DNA of 64,000 bases from JALZKA01 sp963701205 (lineage in GTDB: Bacteria; Actinomycetota; Thermoleophilia; Solirubrobacterales; 70-9). This document shows positions 1 to 8,487 of the stretch, piece after piece. The stretch covers positions 1,674,001 through 1,738,000 of the forward strand of contig OY969575.1 of assembly GCA_963701205.1 (NCBI GenBank). Direction: 5' to 3'. Each line of letters opens with the position of its first letter. Position 1 is the first letter of the stretch. The position numbers were made by a program, and so were the translations under genes. The notes under the pieces were generated by a model. That model was not told where the DNA came from, searched no databases, and was given only the letters and a program-made list of their open reading frames with translations.

Positions 1-662
1 CCCCCGTTCGGGTCCTGGGCGATCGAGCCGTCACCGAACTCCTCGTGGACCCCGTGATTTGCCAGGTGCGCTTCGATCGAGCGGTTCTCGGTCACGCCGA
101 ACAGCTTGGTTTGGCCCCAGCCCGCCACGGCGGGCTCCCGATCGGCGTCGGCACGCCGGATGGCGACGGTAATTTGGCGCACGAGAAAGCTGTAGAGCTC
201 GGGATCGGCCGGCGTTCCCAGTTCGAACTCCGTCGGCGTCGTCGAGGTCGGTGCGACGGTGTTGAAGGCCGCGTAGTTGGCGTAGCCGGCGGGGGCCGAG
301 TGGGTGTGGGATGCGGAGATGATCACGCTCTCCTCGCCAAATCCGCGGCTCTCCAGGCGCTCGACCACATCGGCGACCAGGCCCGCCGGGACGAAGCCCA
401 GGTCCGCGGCAACGAGAGCCAGCTTGCGCCCGCCACGCTGCAGTACCAGCGAGCGGGCGAAGAGCCGGGTCAACTGCCCCTGCGATGCGGCATCGGAGCG
501 CACCCAGCCCATCAGGTAGTAGCCCGTTGGCGGGGTGATGTCGGCCCGGCCAGCGCCCGCGTGAAGCTTGCTTGCTGCAGAAGCTTGGCCCGGCACGGCG
601 AAAAGCGCGACTGCAGCGGCCAGGATCGCCAGGGGGAGCATGGGTCGCCGCGAATGATTCAT
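1..662 (-). CDS. Neutral/alkaline ceramidase, N-terminal part (runs off the left edge)
   Basis: Reading leftwards from an ATG at 662 gives 220 codons with no stop, so the gene continues outside the window. The first ~30 residues are a clear Sec signal peptide (basic start, long Ala/Leu core, A-S-A-A cleavage region). The mature part begins with the family hallmark G-x-G-R-A-D-I-T-P-P followed by Y-Y-L-M-G-W, and contains the zinc-ligand motif S-A-S-H-T-H-S-A-P-A-G-Y. These are typical of neutral non-lysosomal ceramidase (PF04734), a secreted zinc amidase that cleaves the N-acyl bond of ceramides. The usual length is about 650-700 residues, so roughly one third is visible. A second in-frame ATG at 641 is possible, but the upstream one leaves a better signal peptide. 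It is divergent from the amine oxidase at 750. Confidence 0.85.
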   Translation of the reverse strand, partial: MNHSRRPMLPLAILAAAVALFAVPGQASAASKLHAGAGRADITPPTGYYLMGWVRSDAASQGQLTRLFARSLVLQRGGRKLALVAADLGFVPAGLVADVVERLESRGFGEESVIISASHTHSAPAGYANYAAFNTVAPTSTTPTEFELGTPADPELYSFLVRQITVAIRRADADREPAVAGWGQTKLFGVTENRSIEAHLANHGVHEEFGDGSIAQDPNG

Positions 663-749
663 CGGTGTGGACAGTACCGCGCTGGGGCGCCAGATCCGCC
701 GGTTTGCCGAGCCCTATCCCGCAATGCGAAATGGATCTAGGATGGGGGG

Positions 750-2270
750 ATGGATGAGGTTGGCAAGCCAACGGACACCGGGCCCGGTCTAAGCCGCAGG
801 CAAGTCGTTGCCGGGGCAGCGGTCGGCGCTGCCGGGGTCGCCCATCCAGGAATCGCCGTCGCGAAAGCGGCAAGATCTAAACACCGGAACCTGCGCGCGG
901 ACGTCGTGATCGTTGGCGCTGGCCTGGCGGGTCTGACTGCGGCCCTCGACCTGGTCAAGGCGGGGCAGTCCGTTGTCATTCTCGAGGCCAGAAATCGCGT
1001 TGGCGGCCGCGTTCACAACAAGCGGATCGGCGACGGCGAGGTCTCGGAGAAGGGCGGAACGTTCACCGGGCCGACGCAGGATCGGATCATGGCGATGGCC
1101 AAGCGCTTCGGGGTTGACACGTTCCCCACCTTCGCCACTGGCGAGAACGTCTATGTCAACTCGAGCGGGCAGCGATCGACCTACAGCGACTCGGGCCCGA
1201 CCGGGACGGCGCCGCCCGATCCGCTCATCACGCCCGAGATTGCCCTCGTTGTGACCAGCCTGAACGAGATGGCGGCCGGGATCGATGTGGAGCATCCATA
1301 CAACGCCCCGGAGGCGGTGCTGCGCGACTCGCAGACCTTCGATTCCTGGATTCGCGACAACTCGACCACGCAGCAGTTTCGCGACATCGTCTCGCTCGCT
1401 ACGCGGCCGATCTTTGGCGCCGAGCCGCGCGAGCTCTCGCTCCTCTACGTGCTCTTCTACATCGCCGCCTCTGGAAACGCTGAGAACGTGGGCACCTTCG
1501 AGCGCAACTTCAACACCCGCGATGGCGCCCAGATGTATCGGTTCAAGGGCGGGTCGCAGCTGATCTGTACGCGAATGGCGAAGCGGATCGGACGCAAACG
1601 AATCATTCGGCGCGCTCCCGTGCACCGGATCAAGCAAAGCCGCCGCGGGGTGACGGTCGAGGCCCGCGGGGTCACCGTCCGCGCCAAGCGCGTCATCGTC
1701 GCGATCCCGCCGCCGCTTGCCGCCCGCATCGAGTACTCGCCGGCCCTCCCGGCGGCTCGCGATCAACTGACCCAGCGGGTCTCGCAGGGCACGTTGCTGA
1801 AGGCAACCGCCGTCTATAACAGGCCGTTTTGGCGCGATGCGGGCTTGAACGGGACGGTCGTCTCCTACGACGGTCCGGTGCAGGTGACCTACGACGCGTC
1901 GCCACCCGACGGGACCCCCGGGGTGATCTTCGGGTTCATCGGCGGCGACCTTGCCCGTCAGTTCAAGCGCACTTCGCGTTCGGCCCAGCGCGCCGCCGTA
2001 CTTGCGAACTTCAGCAAGTACTTCGGCGGCCAGGCCGCGAACCCAAAGAAGTACTTCATCTCCGACTGGCCCGGCGAAGTCTGGTCTCGCGGTGGCCCGG
2101 TCGGCTTCACCTCGCCGGGCGCGATGGTCGCCTACGGATCCGCGCTACGCGATCCCGTCCGTCGCATCCATTGGGCCGGAACCGAGACCTCCGGCTACTG
2201 GGTGGGCTACATGGACGGCGCGGTGCGCTCGGGTGAGCGCGTAGCGGCCGAAGTCCTGGCAGCGCTCTGA
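750..2270 (+). CDS. Flavin monoamine oxidase family protein, Tat-exported
   Basis: A 506-residue FAD-dependent amine oxidase. The N-terminus has a twin-arginine signal (S-R-R-Q-V-V-A-G-A-A, residues ~15-25), suggesting export of the folded flavoprotein. The dinucleotide-binding motif V-I-V-G-A-G-L-A-G-L lies near residue 54, followed by the family sequence E-A-R-N-R-V-G-G-R. The C-terminal FAD-contacting block reads W-A-G-T-E-T-S, then G-Y-M-D-G-A-V-R-S-G. These support oxidative deamination of amines or polyamines with release of H2O2 and aldehyde; the actual substrate cannot be read. The start is the ATG at 750; another ATG two codons in is equally possible. It faces the convergent monooxygenase gene with about 20 bases between stops. 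Confidence 0.88.
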   Translation: MDEVGKPTDTGPGLSRRQVVAGAAVGAAGVAHPGIAVAKAARSKHRNLRADVVIVGAGLAGLTAALDLVKAGQSVVILEARNRVGGRVHNKRIGDGEVSEKGGTFTGPTQDRIMAMAKRFGVDTFPTFATGENVYVNSSGQRSTYSDSGPTGTAPPDPLITPEIALVVTSLNEMAAGIDVEHPYNAPEAVLRDSQTFDSWIRDNSTTQQFRDIVSLATRPIFGAEPRELSLLYVLFYIAASGNAENVGTFERNFNTRDGAQMYRFKGGSQLICTRMAKRIGRKRIIRRAPVHRIKQSRRGVTVEARGVTVRAKRVIVAIPPPLAARIEYSPALPAARDQLTQRVSQGTLLKATAVYNRPFWRDAGLNGTVVSYDGPVQVTYDASPPDGTPGVIFGFIGGDLARQFKRTSRSAQRAAVLANFSKYFGGQAANPKKYFISDWPGEVWSRGGPVGFTSPGAMVAYGSALRDPVRRIHWAGTETSGYWVGYMDGAVRSGERVAAEVLAAL

Positions 2271-2292
2271 GCTGGGCCCGGCTGGCCCGCGC

Positions 2293-3804
2293 CTAGACCG
2301 CAGCGCGGTAATCGGCCGGCTGGATCCGCCGGGTGCGGCGGCGGTACTCGAGCCAGGGGCCAGGCCAGTTGTTGGTGTTGTGGCCGGCGGCGTTCGTGTA
2401 CCAGGATGTGCAGCCGCCCGTGACCCAGATCGTTCCAGCCGAACGCTCCACCATCTCGGCCCGCCAGCGGGCCATCGCTTCGGGCTTCAAATCGATCCAG
2501 CGCAGGTCGCGTTCGCGCAGGCGCCGCACCGCGTCGATCACGTAGTTGAACTGGCACTCGAGCGTGTAGGGAACCGATCCCGATCCGTGATTGGTGTGAG
2601 GGCCGTAGAGCAGGAACATGTTGGGAAAGCCGTTCACAGTCGTTCCCAGGTAGGCGTCCGGCGAGTCGCCCCAGGCGTCCTCCAGGTCTATGCCGCCGAG
2701 GCCCGTGATCGCCATTGGCGCGGTGAAGCCCGCCGCGTCAAATCCCGTTCCCCAGATGATGGTCTCGGCTGGGCGCTCGACGCCGTCGGCGCCAACCACG
2801 CCACCCTTGGTCACGCGCTCGACCGGCCCATCGATCAGCTCGACGTTCTCGCGGCGCAGGGCTGCGTACCAATCGCTTGTGAAGAGGACACGCTTGCAGC
2901 CGATCTCATGATCCGGGGTACAGGCCATCCGCAGCTTCGGGTCCGGCAGTTCCCGTTGCCGGTACACCTCGGCGATCTTGGCGAACGGCTTCAGGATCCA
3001 GTGGTTGCCGGTGAATCCGTAGGTCCCGGTCTCGAAGAAGGCAAACAGGCCGACACGGGCAGCGGCGACCCTCGCCGGCACGCGCTCGAAAAGTTGCCGC
3101 TCCCAGTCCGGATAGGTGCGGTCGCTCTTCGGCAAAATCCAGGGGGCCGAGCGCTGGTACACCGCCAAACTCTTGGCCTTGGGAGCGATCTCAGGCACGA
3201 ACTGAATCGCGGAAGCGCCGGTCCCAATCACGGCAACCCGAGAATCGATCAGCTCGTGGGCGTGATCCCATTCGGCCGAGTGAAAGACGGTTCCGGCGAA
3301 TTCGTCGAGCCCGTCCAGGGTAGGTGTGGTCGGCCGAGTCAGCTGCCCGCAAGCGGTCACCAGCAGGTCAAAGGTGTGTTCGGACCCGGCGTCCGTCAGG
3401 ACGGTCCAGCGGCCCGCATCGGCATTGAAGCTTGCCTCGGTCACCTCGGTTTCGAGTTGCAGATGCGACCTGATGTCGAACCTGTCGGTGATCTCTTCGA
3501 GGTAGGCAAGGATCTCTGGCTGCGGCGCATAGCGGCGCGACCACTGATGTCCGGGCGCGAACGAGAACGAGTAGAGGTGGGATGGCACGTCGCAGGCGGC
3601 ACCGGGGTAGGTGTTGGCCCGCCAGACACCACCGACGGAGTCACCGCGCTCGAAGATCGTGAAGTCGGACACCCCTGCCTGGCGCAGGCGGATGCCCATG
3701 CCAACCCCGCCGAATCCGGCGCCAACGACGCCGACGCTGATCTCTCGCTTGCCGTTCGCCGAGGGCGCGGGCACGTTTCGCAACCTAGGCGGCGCCGGGC
3801 TCAT
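2293..3804 (-). CDS. Flavin-containing monooxygenase, Baeyer-Villiger type
   Basis: 503 residues with two Rossmann motifs: G-V-V-G-A-G-F-G-G near residue 27 for FAD and V-I-G-T-G-A-S-A near residue 190 for NADPH. Between them sits F-A-G-T-V-F-H-S-A-E-W-D, which matches the type I Baeyer-Villiger fingerprint FxGxxxHxxxW. The N-terminal block G-G-V-W-R-A-N-T-Y-P-G-A-A-C-D is also typical. Such enzymes insert oxygen next to ketones to give esters or lactones. The ATG at 3804 overlaps the last 20 bases of the Rieske gene, so it is probably the last gene of a three-gene operon with the acyl-CoA dehydrogenase. Whether the real substrate is a ketone, steroid or aldehyde cannot be told. Confidence 0.87.
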   Translation of the reverse strand: MSPAPPRLRNVPAPSANGKREISVGVVGAGFGGVGMGIRLRQAGVSDFTIFERGDSVGGVWRANTYPGAACDVPSHLYSFSFAPGHQWSRRYAPQPEILAYLEEITDRFDIRSHLQLETEVTEASFNADAGRWTVLTDAGSEHTFDLLVTACGQLTRPTTPTLDGLDEFAGTVFHSAEWDHAHELIDSRVAVIGTGASAIQFVPEIAPKAKSLAVYQRSAPWILPKSDRTYPDWERQLFERVPARVAAARVGLFAFFETGTYGFTGNHWILKPFAKIAEVYRQRELPDPKLRMACTPDHEIGCKRVLFTSDWYAALRRENVELIDGPVERVTKGGVVGADGVERPAETIIWGTGFDAAGFTAPMAITGLGGIDLEDAWGDSPDAYLGTTVNGFPNMFLLYGPHTNHGSGSVPYTLECQFNYVIDAVRRLRERDLRWIDLKPEAMARWRAEMVERSAGTIWVTGGCTSWYTNAAGHNTNNWPGPWLEYRRRTRRIQPADYRAAV

Positions 3805-4150
3805 CGCTGAGCCAGATCGCGCCGTCGCGCACCTCGACCGGATAGGTCGCGAGTGGACGGGACCCCGTCGTGTTCTTGATCAGGCCGCCGACGGGACGAA
3901 ATGGGCCCTGCGGGCCGCGTGTCATCTTGCCGGTCGTCACGTCATAGCGGGCCGCGTGCGATGGACACTCAAGGCACCCGTCATCGGCGACGTGGCCCTT
4001 GCCGAGCGATGCGAACAGGTGCCGGCAGCGGTTGGAGACAGCGAATGGACGCCCTTCGCTGATGCCGACGGCAATCGTTCCGTGCGGGGATTCGACGACG
4101 GTGACGCCCGAATCGCCGAGTTCATCGACGGCAACTAGGCGGAGGCTCAA
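3785..4150 (-). CDS. Rieske [2Fe-2S] ferredoxin-like protein
   Basis: A small Rieske protein of about 121 residues. The cluster ligands are visible as C-R-H near the middle and C-P-S-H about 18 residues later, separated by G-K-G-H-V-A-D-D-G-C-L-E. Its start must be TTG: no ATG or GTG occurs in frame after the upstream gene stops at 4191. Of two neighbouring TTG codons (4156 and 4150), the one at 4150 has GGAG six bases before it, so I chose it. The stop overlaps the monooxygenase start by 20 bases, and the acyl-CoA dehydrogenase lies 40 bases upstream. A one-domain Rieske protein in such an operon could feed electrons to a partner oxygenase, although the flavin monooxygenase itself should use NADPH directly. 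Confidence 0.82.
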   Translation of the reverse strand: MSLRLVAVDELGDSGVTVVESPHGTIAVGISEGRPFAVSNRCRHLFASLGKGHVADDGCLECPSHAARYDVTTGKMTRGPQGPFRPVGGLIKNTTGSRPLATYPVEVRDGAIWLSDEPGAA

Positions 4151-4190
4151 AGCCAAGCTCCGTTGATTACCAGCACTGCGGTCACGTCCA

Positions 4191-5957
4191 TCACGCCCGC
4201 ATCTCGTAGGCGCCCGCGAGCGCCTGGACCTTGCCCCAGACCGAATCGAACCGGGCCTGATCGACCTCGGGCTTGCGTACATGCTCGAGTGCCCAAGCCT
4301 GCTGTTCGGCGGTTGAGGACGTCTTGCCGTGAAGCCCAACCGCGTAGGCCGAGAAGTCGCGGACGAAGACGTCGAAGACCTGATCGAGCGTGTCGGTCGC
4401 AAGATCCGTCAGCGACGCCTGCTCGCAGATCAGCTGGCCATAGACGATCAGCGTGAAGAGCTCCCCCAGCGCCAGCATGAAGTCGGGGTCCTTGATCTGC
4501 GTCTCAGATGGGGGCGCAGTCTGTAGAAGCGCGACCAGGCCCTCCGCCTGCTCAACGAAGCGCGCGACGTTCGGAACCCCGGCGAACTCCGCATAGGCGG
4601 TGTGCCAATCGGCGAAGCGGATCTTGCTGAGTCCGCGCGCAGGGCCTTGGCGAAACAGGAAATCGTCGTCGGCCTGGTCGTCGCGGGTCGGTACCGGCTC
4701 CAGTTCGACCGGGTTGAACAGGTAGCTGGCCATGAACTTGAGGACCAGGGCCATATTCACGTGGACCGTGCCCTCGAGCTTCGGCAACGCCCGGATATCA
4801 CGCGCGGCCATCTCGAAGTACATGTCCTTTTCAAATCCCTTGGCGGCGATGACGTCCCACAGAAGGTCGATGACCTTCTCACCTTCGGTCGTGACCTTCA
4901 TCTTCGTGATCGGGTTGAACAGCAGGTAGCGGCGATCATCGGCGTCGGCCGAGCGCATGTAGTCGATCGCCCTGGCGCCAAACAGCTTCATCGCCACCAG
5001 GCGGGCGTAGGCGTCGGTCATCGCCTGGCGAACATGCGGAAAGTCGGTGACCTGCATGCCGTAGAGGATGCGTGCGTCGGCGTGGGTTATCGCTTCGTAG
5101 AAGGCGTGCTCGCAAATGCCGATCGAGGCGAAACCAAGGTTGAACTTGCCGATGTTGACGGTGTTGAGCGCCGCGTCGAAGGCGGCCGGGCCGGTGTGGA
5201 GGATGTCTTCGGCGCGGACGGGGTAGTCGTTGAGCCGGAACTCGCTGACGTATGACTGCGAGTTGACGACGTTCTTGACCAGCTCATAGTTCGGGTGTTG
5301 ACTGTCGGCGGCAAAGAAGACGTAGCCGTCGGGGCCGTCAACGTCCGCGCGCCGACCGAAGACGGAGACCATTCCGGCCAGGTTGCCGTTGCCGATGTAG
5401 TACTTGCCACCGCTGGCGCGAAAGCCGTCGCCTTCGGGCGTCAGAATCATGTCGGTCGAGTAAATGTCGGCGCCGTGCTCCTTCTCGGACAGCCCGAAGG
5501 CAAAGATCGAGCCGTCCTCGATCAGTTCAGCGGCTCGCGCCCGTGCCGCTGGGTTCTCGCTCTGCCAGATCGGCCCCAGGCCGAGGATCGAGACCTGCCA
5601 CGTGTACCAATAAACGAGCCCGTAAAAGCCGGTGATCTCGTTGAAGGCGCAGATTCGATTCGTGTCCCAGCGCCGGTTGGGGTCGCCGTCCGAATCGCGC
5701 TCCGGGGTGAGCAGGATTGAAAAGACCCGCTCGCGCTTGACGAACTCGAGGAAATCGGCGTACCAGAGGCGTTCATGGTCGTGGTCCTTCAGCACCCGCT
5801 TGCCGCGTGACTCGAAGAACTCGATCGTCGCCAGCATCAAGCGCTTGGCCTCGGGGTCCAGTCCTCGTCCGTCGAAGGTCGCCGGGTTGAAGAGCACGCT
5901 GTCGGAGCCAGCGGACTGGGCGTCCACCTGGGCCGGACTCTCTTCGACGGTTTCCAC
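4191..5957 (-). CDS. Acyl-CoA dehydrogenase family protein (long form)
   Basis: About 588 residues. Acyl-CoA dehydrogenase blocks are visible: F-A-F-G-L-S-E-K-E-H-G-A-D near residue 150 (FAD and substrate loop), G-G-K-Y-Y-I-G-N-G-N, and a helical C-domain with L-P-K-L-E-G-T-V-H-V-N holding the glutamate that normally acts as catalytic base. The protein is about 200 residues longer than an ordinary acyl-CoA dehydrogenase because of an extended C-terminus, like ACAD/acyl-CoA oxidase variants. A longer frame begins with TTG at 5990, but the GTG at 5957 has a good AGGAGAG about six bases upstream, so I prefer it. It heads the operon with the Rieske and monooxygenase genes. The acyl chain used cannot be predicted. 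Confidence 0.85.
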   Translation of the reverse strand: METVEESPAQVDAQSAGSDSVLFNPATFDGRGLDPEAKRLMLATIEFFESRGKRVLKDHDHERLWYADFLEFVKRERVFSILLTPERDSDGDPNRRWDTNRICAFNEITGFYGLVYWYTWQVSILGLGPIWQSENPAARARAAELIEDGSIFAFGLSEKEHGADIYSTDMILTPEGDGFRASGGKYYIGNGNLAGMVSVFGRRADVDGPDGYVFFAADSQHPNYELVKNVVNSQSYVSEFRLNDYPVRAEDILHTGPAAFDAALNTVNIGKFNLGFASIGICEHAFYEAITHADARILYGMQVTDFPHVRQAMTDAYARLVAMKLFGARAIDYMRSADADDRRYLLFNPITKMKVTTEGEKVIDLLWDVIAAKGFEKDMYFEMAARDIRALPKLEGTVHVNMALVLKFMASYLFNPVELEPVPTRDDQADDDFLFRQGPARGLSKIRFADWHTAYAEFAGVPNVARFVEQAEGLVALLQTAPPSETQIKDPDFMLALGELFTLIVYGQLICEQASLTDLATDTLDQVFDVFVRDFSAYAVGLHGKTSSTAEQQAWALEHVRKPEVDQARFDSVWGKVQALAGAYEMRA

Positions 5958-6030
5958 GTTGCGCTCTCCTGTCTTCGACTGATTGGGCAAAGGTCAGTCT
6001 ATGGCGCTTCGGCGGGCCTAGACTCGGTGC

Positions 6031-6366
6031 ATGGCCGCGCCGCTGATTGAGTTCCCCGCCGACGACCTCGATCGGGCGCTTTCATTCTGGAACGGCGTTC
6101 TCGGGCTTGACCTTTCTGCGCGTCCGCTCGCGGCCGGGTCGGGTTGGGAGGCCGAAGCCGGGAGTCTGCGGTTGGGAATCCACGAGCGGGGGAAGGGGCC
6201 AGGCGACACGGCGTCACTTCCGTATTTCACCGTGGCAACGGGGGAGATGCAGGCAACCGTCGCGCGCGTCGAGGCTCTGGGCGGATCCGTGATCCATCCC
6301 GGCGAGCGCTGGGCGATCTGCCGTGACTCGGAGGGCAGCCCCTTCGCGCTTGCTGCCGCCGAATAG
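6031..6366 (+). CDS. VOC (glyoxalase/bleomycin-resistance fold) protein
   Basis: A 111-residue single-domain protein of the vicinal oxygen chelate fold. The pattern is F-P-A-D-D-L-D-R-A-L-S-F-W at the N-terminus, a central strand with R-L-G-I-H-E, then V-A-R-V-E-A-L-G-G-S-V and C-R-D-S-E-G-S-P-F-A-L at the end, matching two beta-alpha-beta-beta-beta units. Members of this size are dimeric and may be metal-dependent isomerases, dioxygenases or simple binding proteins; nothing here decides between them. It lies 11 bases before the saccharopine-dehydrogenase-like gene on the same strand, so the two are probably co-transcribed. Confidence 0.75.
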   Translation: MAAPLIEFPADDLDRALSFWNGVLGLDLSARPLAAGSGWEAEAGSLRLGIHERGKGPGDTASLPYFTVATGEMQATVARVEALGGSVIHPGERWAICRDSEGSPFALAAAE

Positions 6367-6377
6367 GATCGCTTTCG

Positions 6378-7577
6378 ATGAGCTCTCGTGAACTTGACAT
6401 CGTTGTTTTTGGAGCCACTGGCTTCGTCGGCAAGCTGACGGCTGAGTACCTGCGCACAGCCGCGCCCGCCGGCGCAAAGATCGCGCTTGCCGGCCGATCG
6501 GCGGAAAAGCTGGAGGCCACACGCGCTGACCTCGGCGTCGATTGGCCGCTGATCGTCGCGGACTCTCACGACGACGCGGGGCTCGCCGAGATGGCGAAGC
6601 GCACGAGCGTCGTCGTCACGACGGTCGGTCCCTATCTGGCCTATGGCCTGCCGTTGGTCAAGGCTTGCGCTGAGGCGGGAACGCATTACGCCGACCTGAC
6701 GGGCGAGGTCCTGTTCATGCGCAAGGCCATCGACGCCGCGGACGCTGCGGCTCGCGAGTCCGGGGCGCGGATCGTCCACACCTGCGGCTTCGACTCGATT
6801 CCGTCTGACCTTGGTGTCTTCCTGCTCGCCGAAGCCGCGGGCGACGCCAAGCTTGGACGCACCACGCTGGTGGTACGGGCGATTCGGGGCGGCGCCAGCG
6901 GCGGGACGATCGCGTCGATGAAGGGTATGGTCGATGAGGCCAAGAGCGACAAAGAGGCGCGCAAGACCTTGCTGGACCTGTACGCGCTGAGTCCTGATCG
7001 CGCCGGCGAGCCGACCCTGGATGAACGCGACCCACGCGGCGTCAGCAACGATGCGTCGCTGGGCGGCTGGCTGGCACCGTTCGTGATGGGCGCCGTGAAT
7101 TCACGCGTGGTGCGACGCTCAAACGCACTTCGGGATTGGGCCTACGGCCGCGAGTTCCAATACCAGGAGCTGATGCTCACGGGCGGATTGCCGCTCGGCC
7201 CGGTCAAGGCCGCGGGCGTCGTCGGGGCGCTCGGGGCGCTGGTTGGCGGCCTCTCGGTCCGCCCGACGCGCGCGCTCTTGAATCGCTTGCTTCCCGATCC
7301 GGGCGAAGGCCCGTCTCCCGCGGCCCGTGAGAAGGGCTTTTTCAAGATTGACGTGGTGAGCGAACTCTCCGACGGCCGGCGGCTGACCTGCAAGATCGTC
7401 GCCTCCGGCGACCCCGGCTACAAGGCGACCGCCGTGATGCTCGGCGAAAGCGGCCTTGCGTTGGCGTTCGACGATTTGCCGGAGGCGGCCGGGGTCTTGA
7501 CTCCCTCGACCGCAATGGGATCGGCACTTGTGGAACGGTTGCGGGCAGCCGGCCACAGCTACGACGTCACTGAGTAG
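6378..7577 (+). CDS. Saccharopine dehydrogenase-like reductase (trans-acting enoyl reductase family)
   Basis: 399 residues beginning with a Rossmann motif, D-I-V-V-F-G-A-T-G-F-V-G-K, then A-G-R-S-A-E-K-L. This start and the G-F-D-S-I-P-S-D-L-G block near residue 135 are characteristic of the saccharopine dehydrogenase NADP-binding family that includes human SCCPDH and mycobacterial trans-acting enoyl reductases. True lysine-pathway function is unlikely, since the relatives with this signature act on lipids or polyketides or are uncharacterised. A Gly/Ala-rich segment near residues 270-290 could contact a membrane. It follows the VOC gene closely. The ATG at 6378 is supported by conserved sequence beginning within ten codons. 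Confidence 0.85.
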   Translation: MSSRELDIVVFGATGFVGKLTAEYLRTAAPAGAKIALAGRSAEKLEATRADLGVDWPLIVADSHDDAGLAEMAKRTSVVVTTVGPYLAYGLPLVKACAEAGTHYADLTGEVLFMRKAIDAADAAARESGARIVHTCGFDSIPSDLGVFLLAEAAGDAKLGRTTLVVRAIRGGASGGTIASMKGMVDEAKSDKEARKTLLDLYALSPDRAGEPTLDERDPRGVSNDASLGGWLAPFVMGAVNSRVVRRSNALRDWAYGREFQYQELMLTGGLPLGPVKAAGVVGALGALVGGLSVRPTRALLNRLLPDPGEGPSPAAREKGFFKIDVVSELSDGRRLTCKIVASGDPGYKATAVMLGESGLALAFDDLPEAAGVLTPSTAMGSALVERLRAAGHSYDVTE

Positions 7578-7723
7578 AGGTTTCTCTCGACCATCGCCGT
7601 CGCAGGTCTGGGGCAGGGTCGCGCACGTGGCTCTTCGTGCCCCGGATCCTCACTGCGCGGCGCCTTCGAATGAATTACTCTGCGGGTGGGATTAGAAATC
7701 GAACCGGGGAGGTAGTTACTCAG

Positions 7724-8404
7724 ATGGGGAAGTCAAAGTCGCGCCTGGCGCTCGTGCTGGCCGGAGTAGGAGCGCTCGCGCTCGTATTTTCCGGCTGCTT
7801 CGTGCTCGCCGGCATCAATTTCAGTCGGCTCTCAATCAAGCCCCATGCGGGCAAGAACAGCAAGACCACGTTGACAGTGACAACGCATTCCGACGATACG
7901 GATCATGTGGACAACCAGTTCGGCAGTCCTTACGACAGGCGGAGGGGCGTTGTTTGGTTCCTGATTGGACTTCCAGAGGACAACTCAATCAAGCCGTTTG
8001 GAAAGCCGAAGTTCGACACCACTCAACAGATGGGCAAAACGAAGAAACTAGTCAAGGACAACGCCATGCGTAACGCCCTTGTGGATGCGGAAACGTGCAT
8101 GCCCGATGGCGGCATGGTGTCAACGAATTACTGGGCGTACCGTACGGCGTCCAAGGTCAAAGATCGGGAAAAACCCGCCAAGCCAGTTCTGACCAAGTTC
8201 GTTTTGAAGTCGGTCGCCAAGCTGACGGCTTACGAGAACCCGGCCAGTGTTCTCGTCGGATCCGGTTGGTGGGTTGACGACGGCGACGGCGATTTCGACC
8301 CTGATGACGAAGTTGCTTGTACCGGGTATGGGCTTCCGAAGATCTACAACCAGCAGGGTCCATTGCCGCGGAACGCACCACGGCCGGAGGTTCCGCAGCC
8401 CTAG
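7724..8404 (+). CDS. Putative lipoprotein of unknown function
   Basis: 226 residues. The start at 7724 has a GGGGAGG purine block about 11 bases upstream and leaves a compact lipoprotein signal: basic G-K-S-K-S-R, a hydrophobic core, then the lipobox V-F-S-G-C near residue 25. An in-frame alternative start at 7637 would add an implausible 29-residue extension. The mature protein is rich in Lys and Asp. Near its C-terminus it has W-W-V-D-D-G-D-G-D-F-D-P-D-D-E, an acidic Asp-Gly run resembling a calcium-binding loop, although a full EF-hand is not evident. Its codons look less G+C-rich than those of its neighbours. I recognise no family. It is followed by a strong hairpin (8426-8462). Confidence 0.65.
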   Translation: MGKSKSRLALVLAGVGALALVFSGCFVLAGINFSRLSIKPHAGKNSKTTLTVTTHSDDTDHVDNQFGSPYDRRRGVVWFLIGLPEDNSIKPFGKPKFDTTQQMGKTKKLVKDNAMRNALVDAETCMPDGGMVSTNYWAYRTASKVKDREKPAKPVLTKFVLKSVAKLTAYENPASVLVGSGWWVDDGDGDFDPDDEVACTGYGLPKIYNQQGPLPRNAPRPEVPQP

Positions 8405-8425
8405 CTACGTCTGACGTTGGGCCAG

Positions 8426-8462
8426 GAGCGGTCGGCCACTGAGGTGTTGTGGTCGGCCGCTC
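8426..8462. terminator. Strong hairpin between convergent genes
   Basis: Two 14-base arms (8426-8439 and 8449-8462) pair fully in RNA if two G-U pairs are allowed, around a nine-base loop. It lies between the stop of the lipoprotein gene (8404) and the stop of the convergent helicase gene (8488), the expected place for a bidirectional terminator. There is no long T-tract on either side. Confidence 0.6.
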
Positions 8463-8487
8463 AGGCTTGCCGTTTGATAGGCGGCGC

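Noticed and set aside
2380..3810. Long plus-strand open frame (476 codons)
   Set aside because: Antisense of the Baeyer-Villiger monooxygenase; no recognisable domain.
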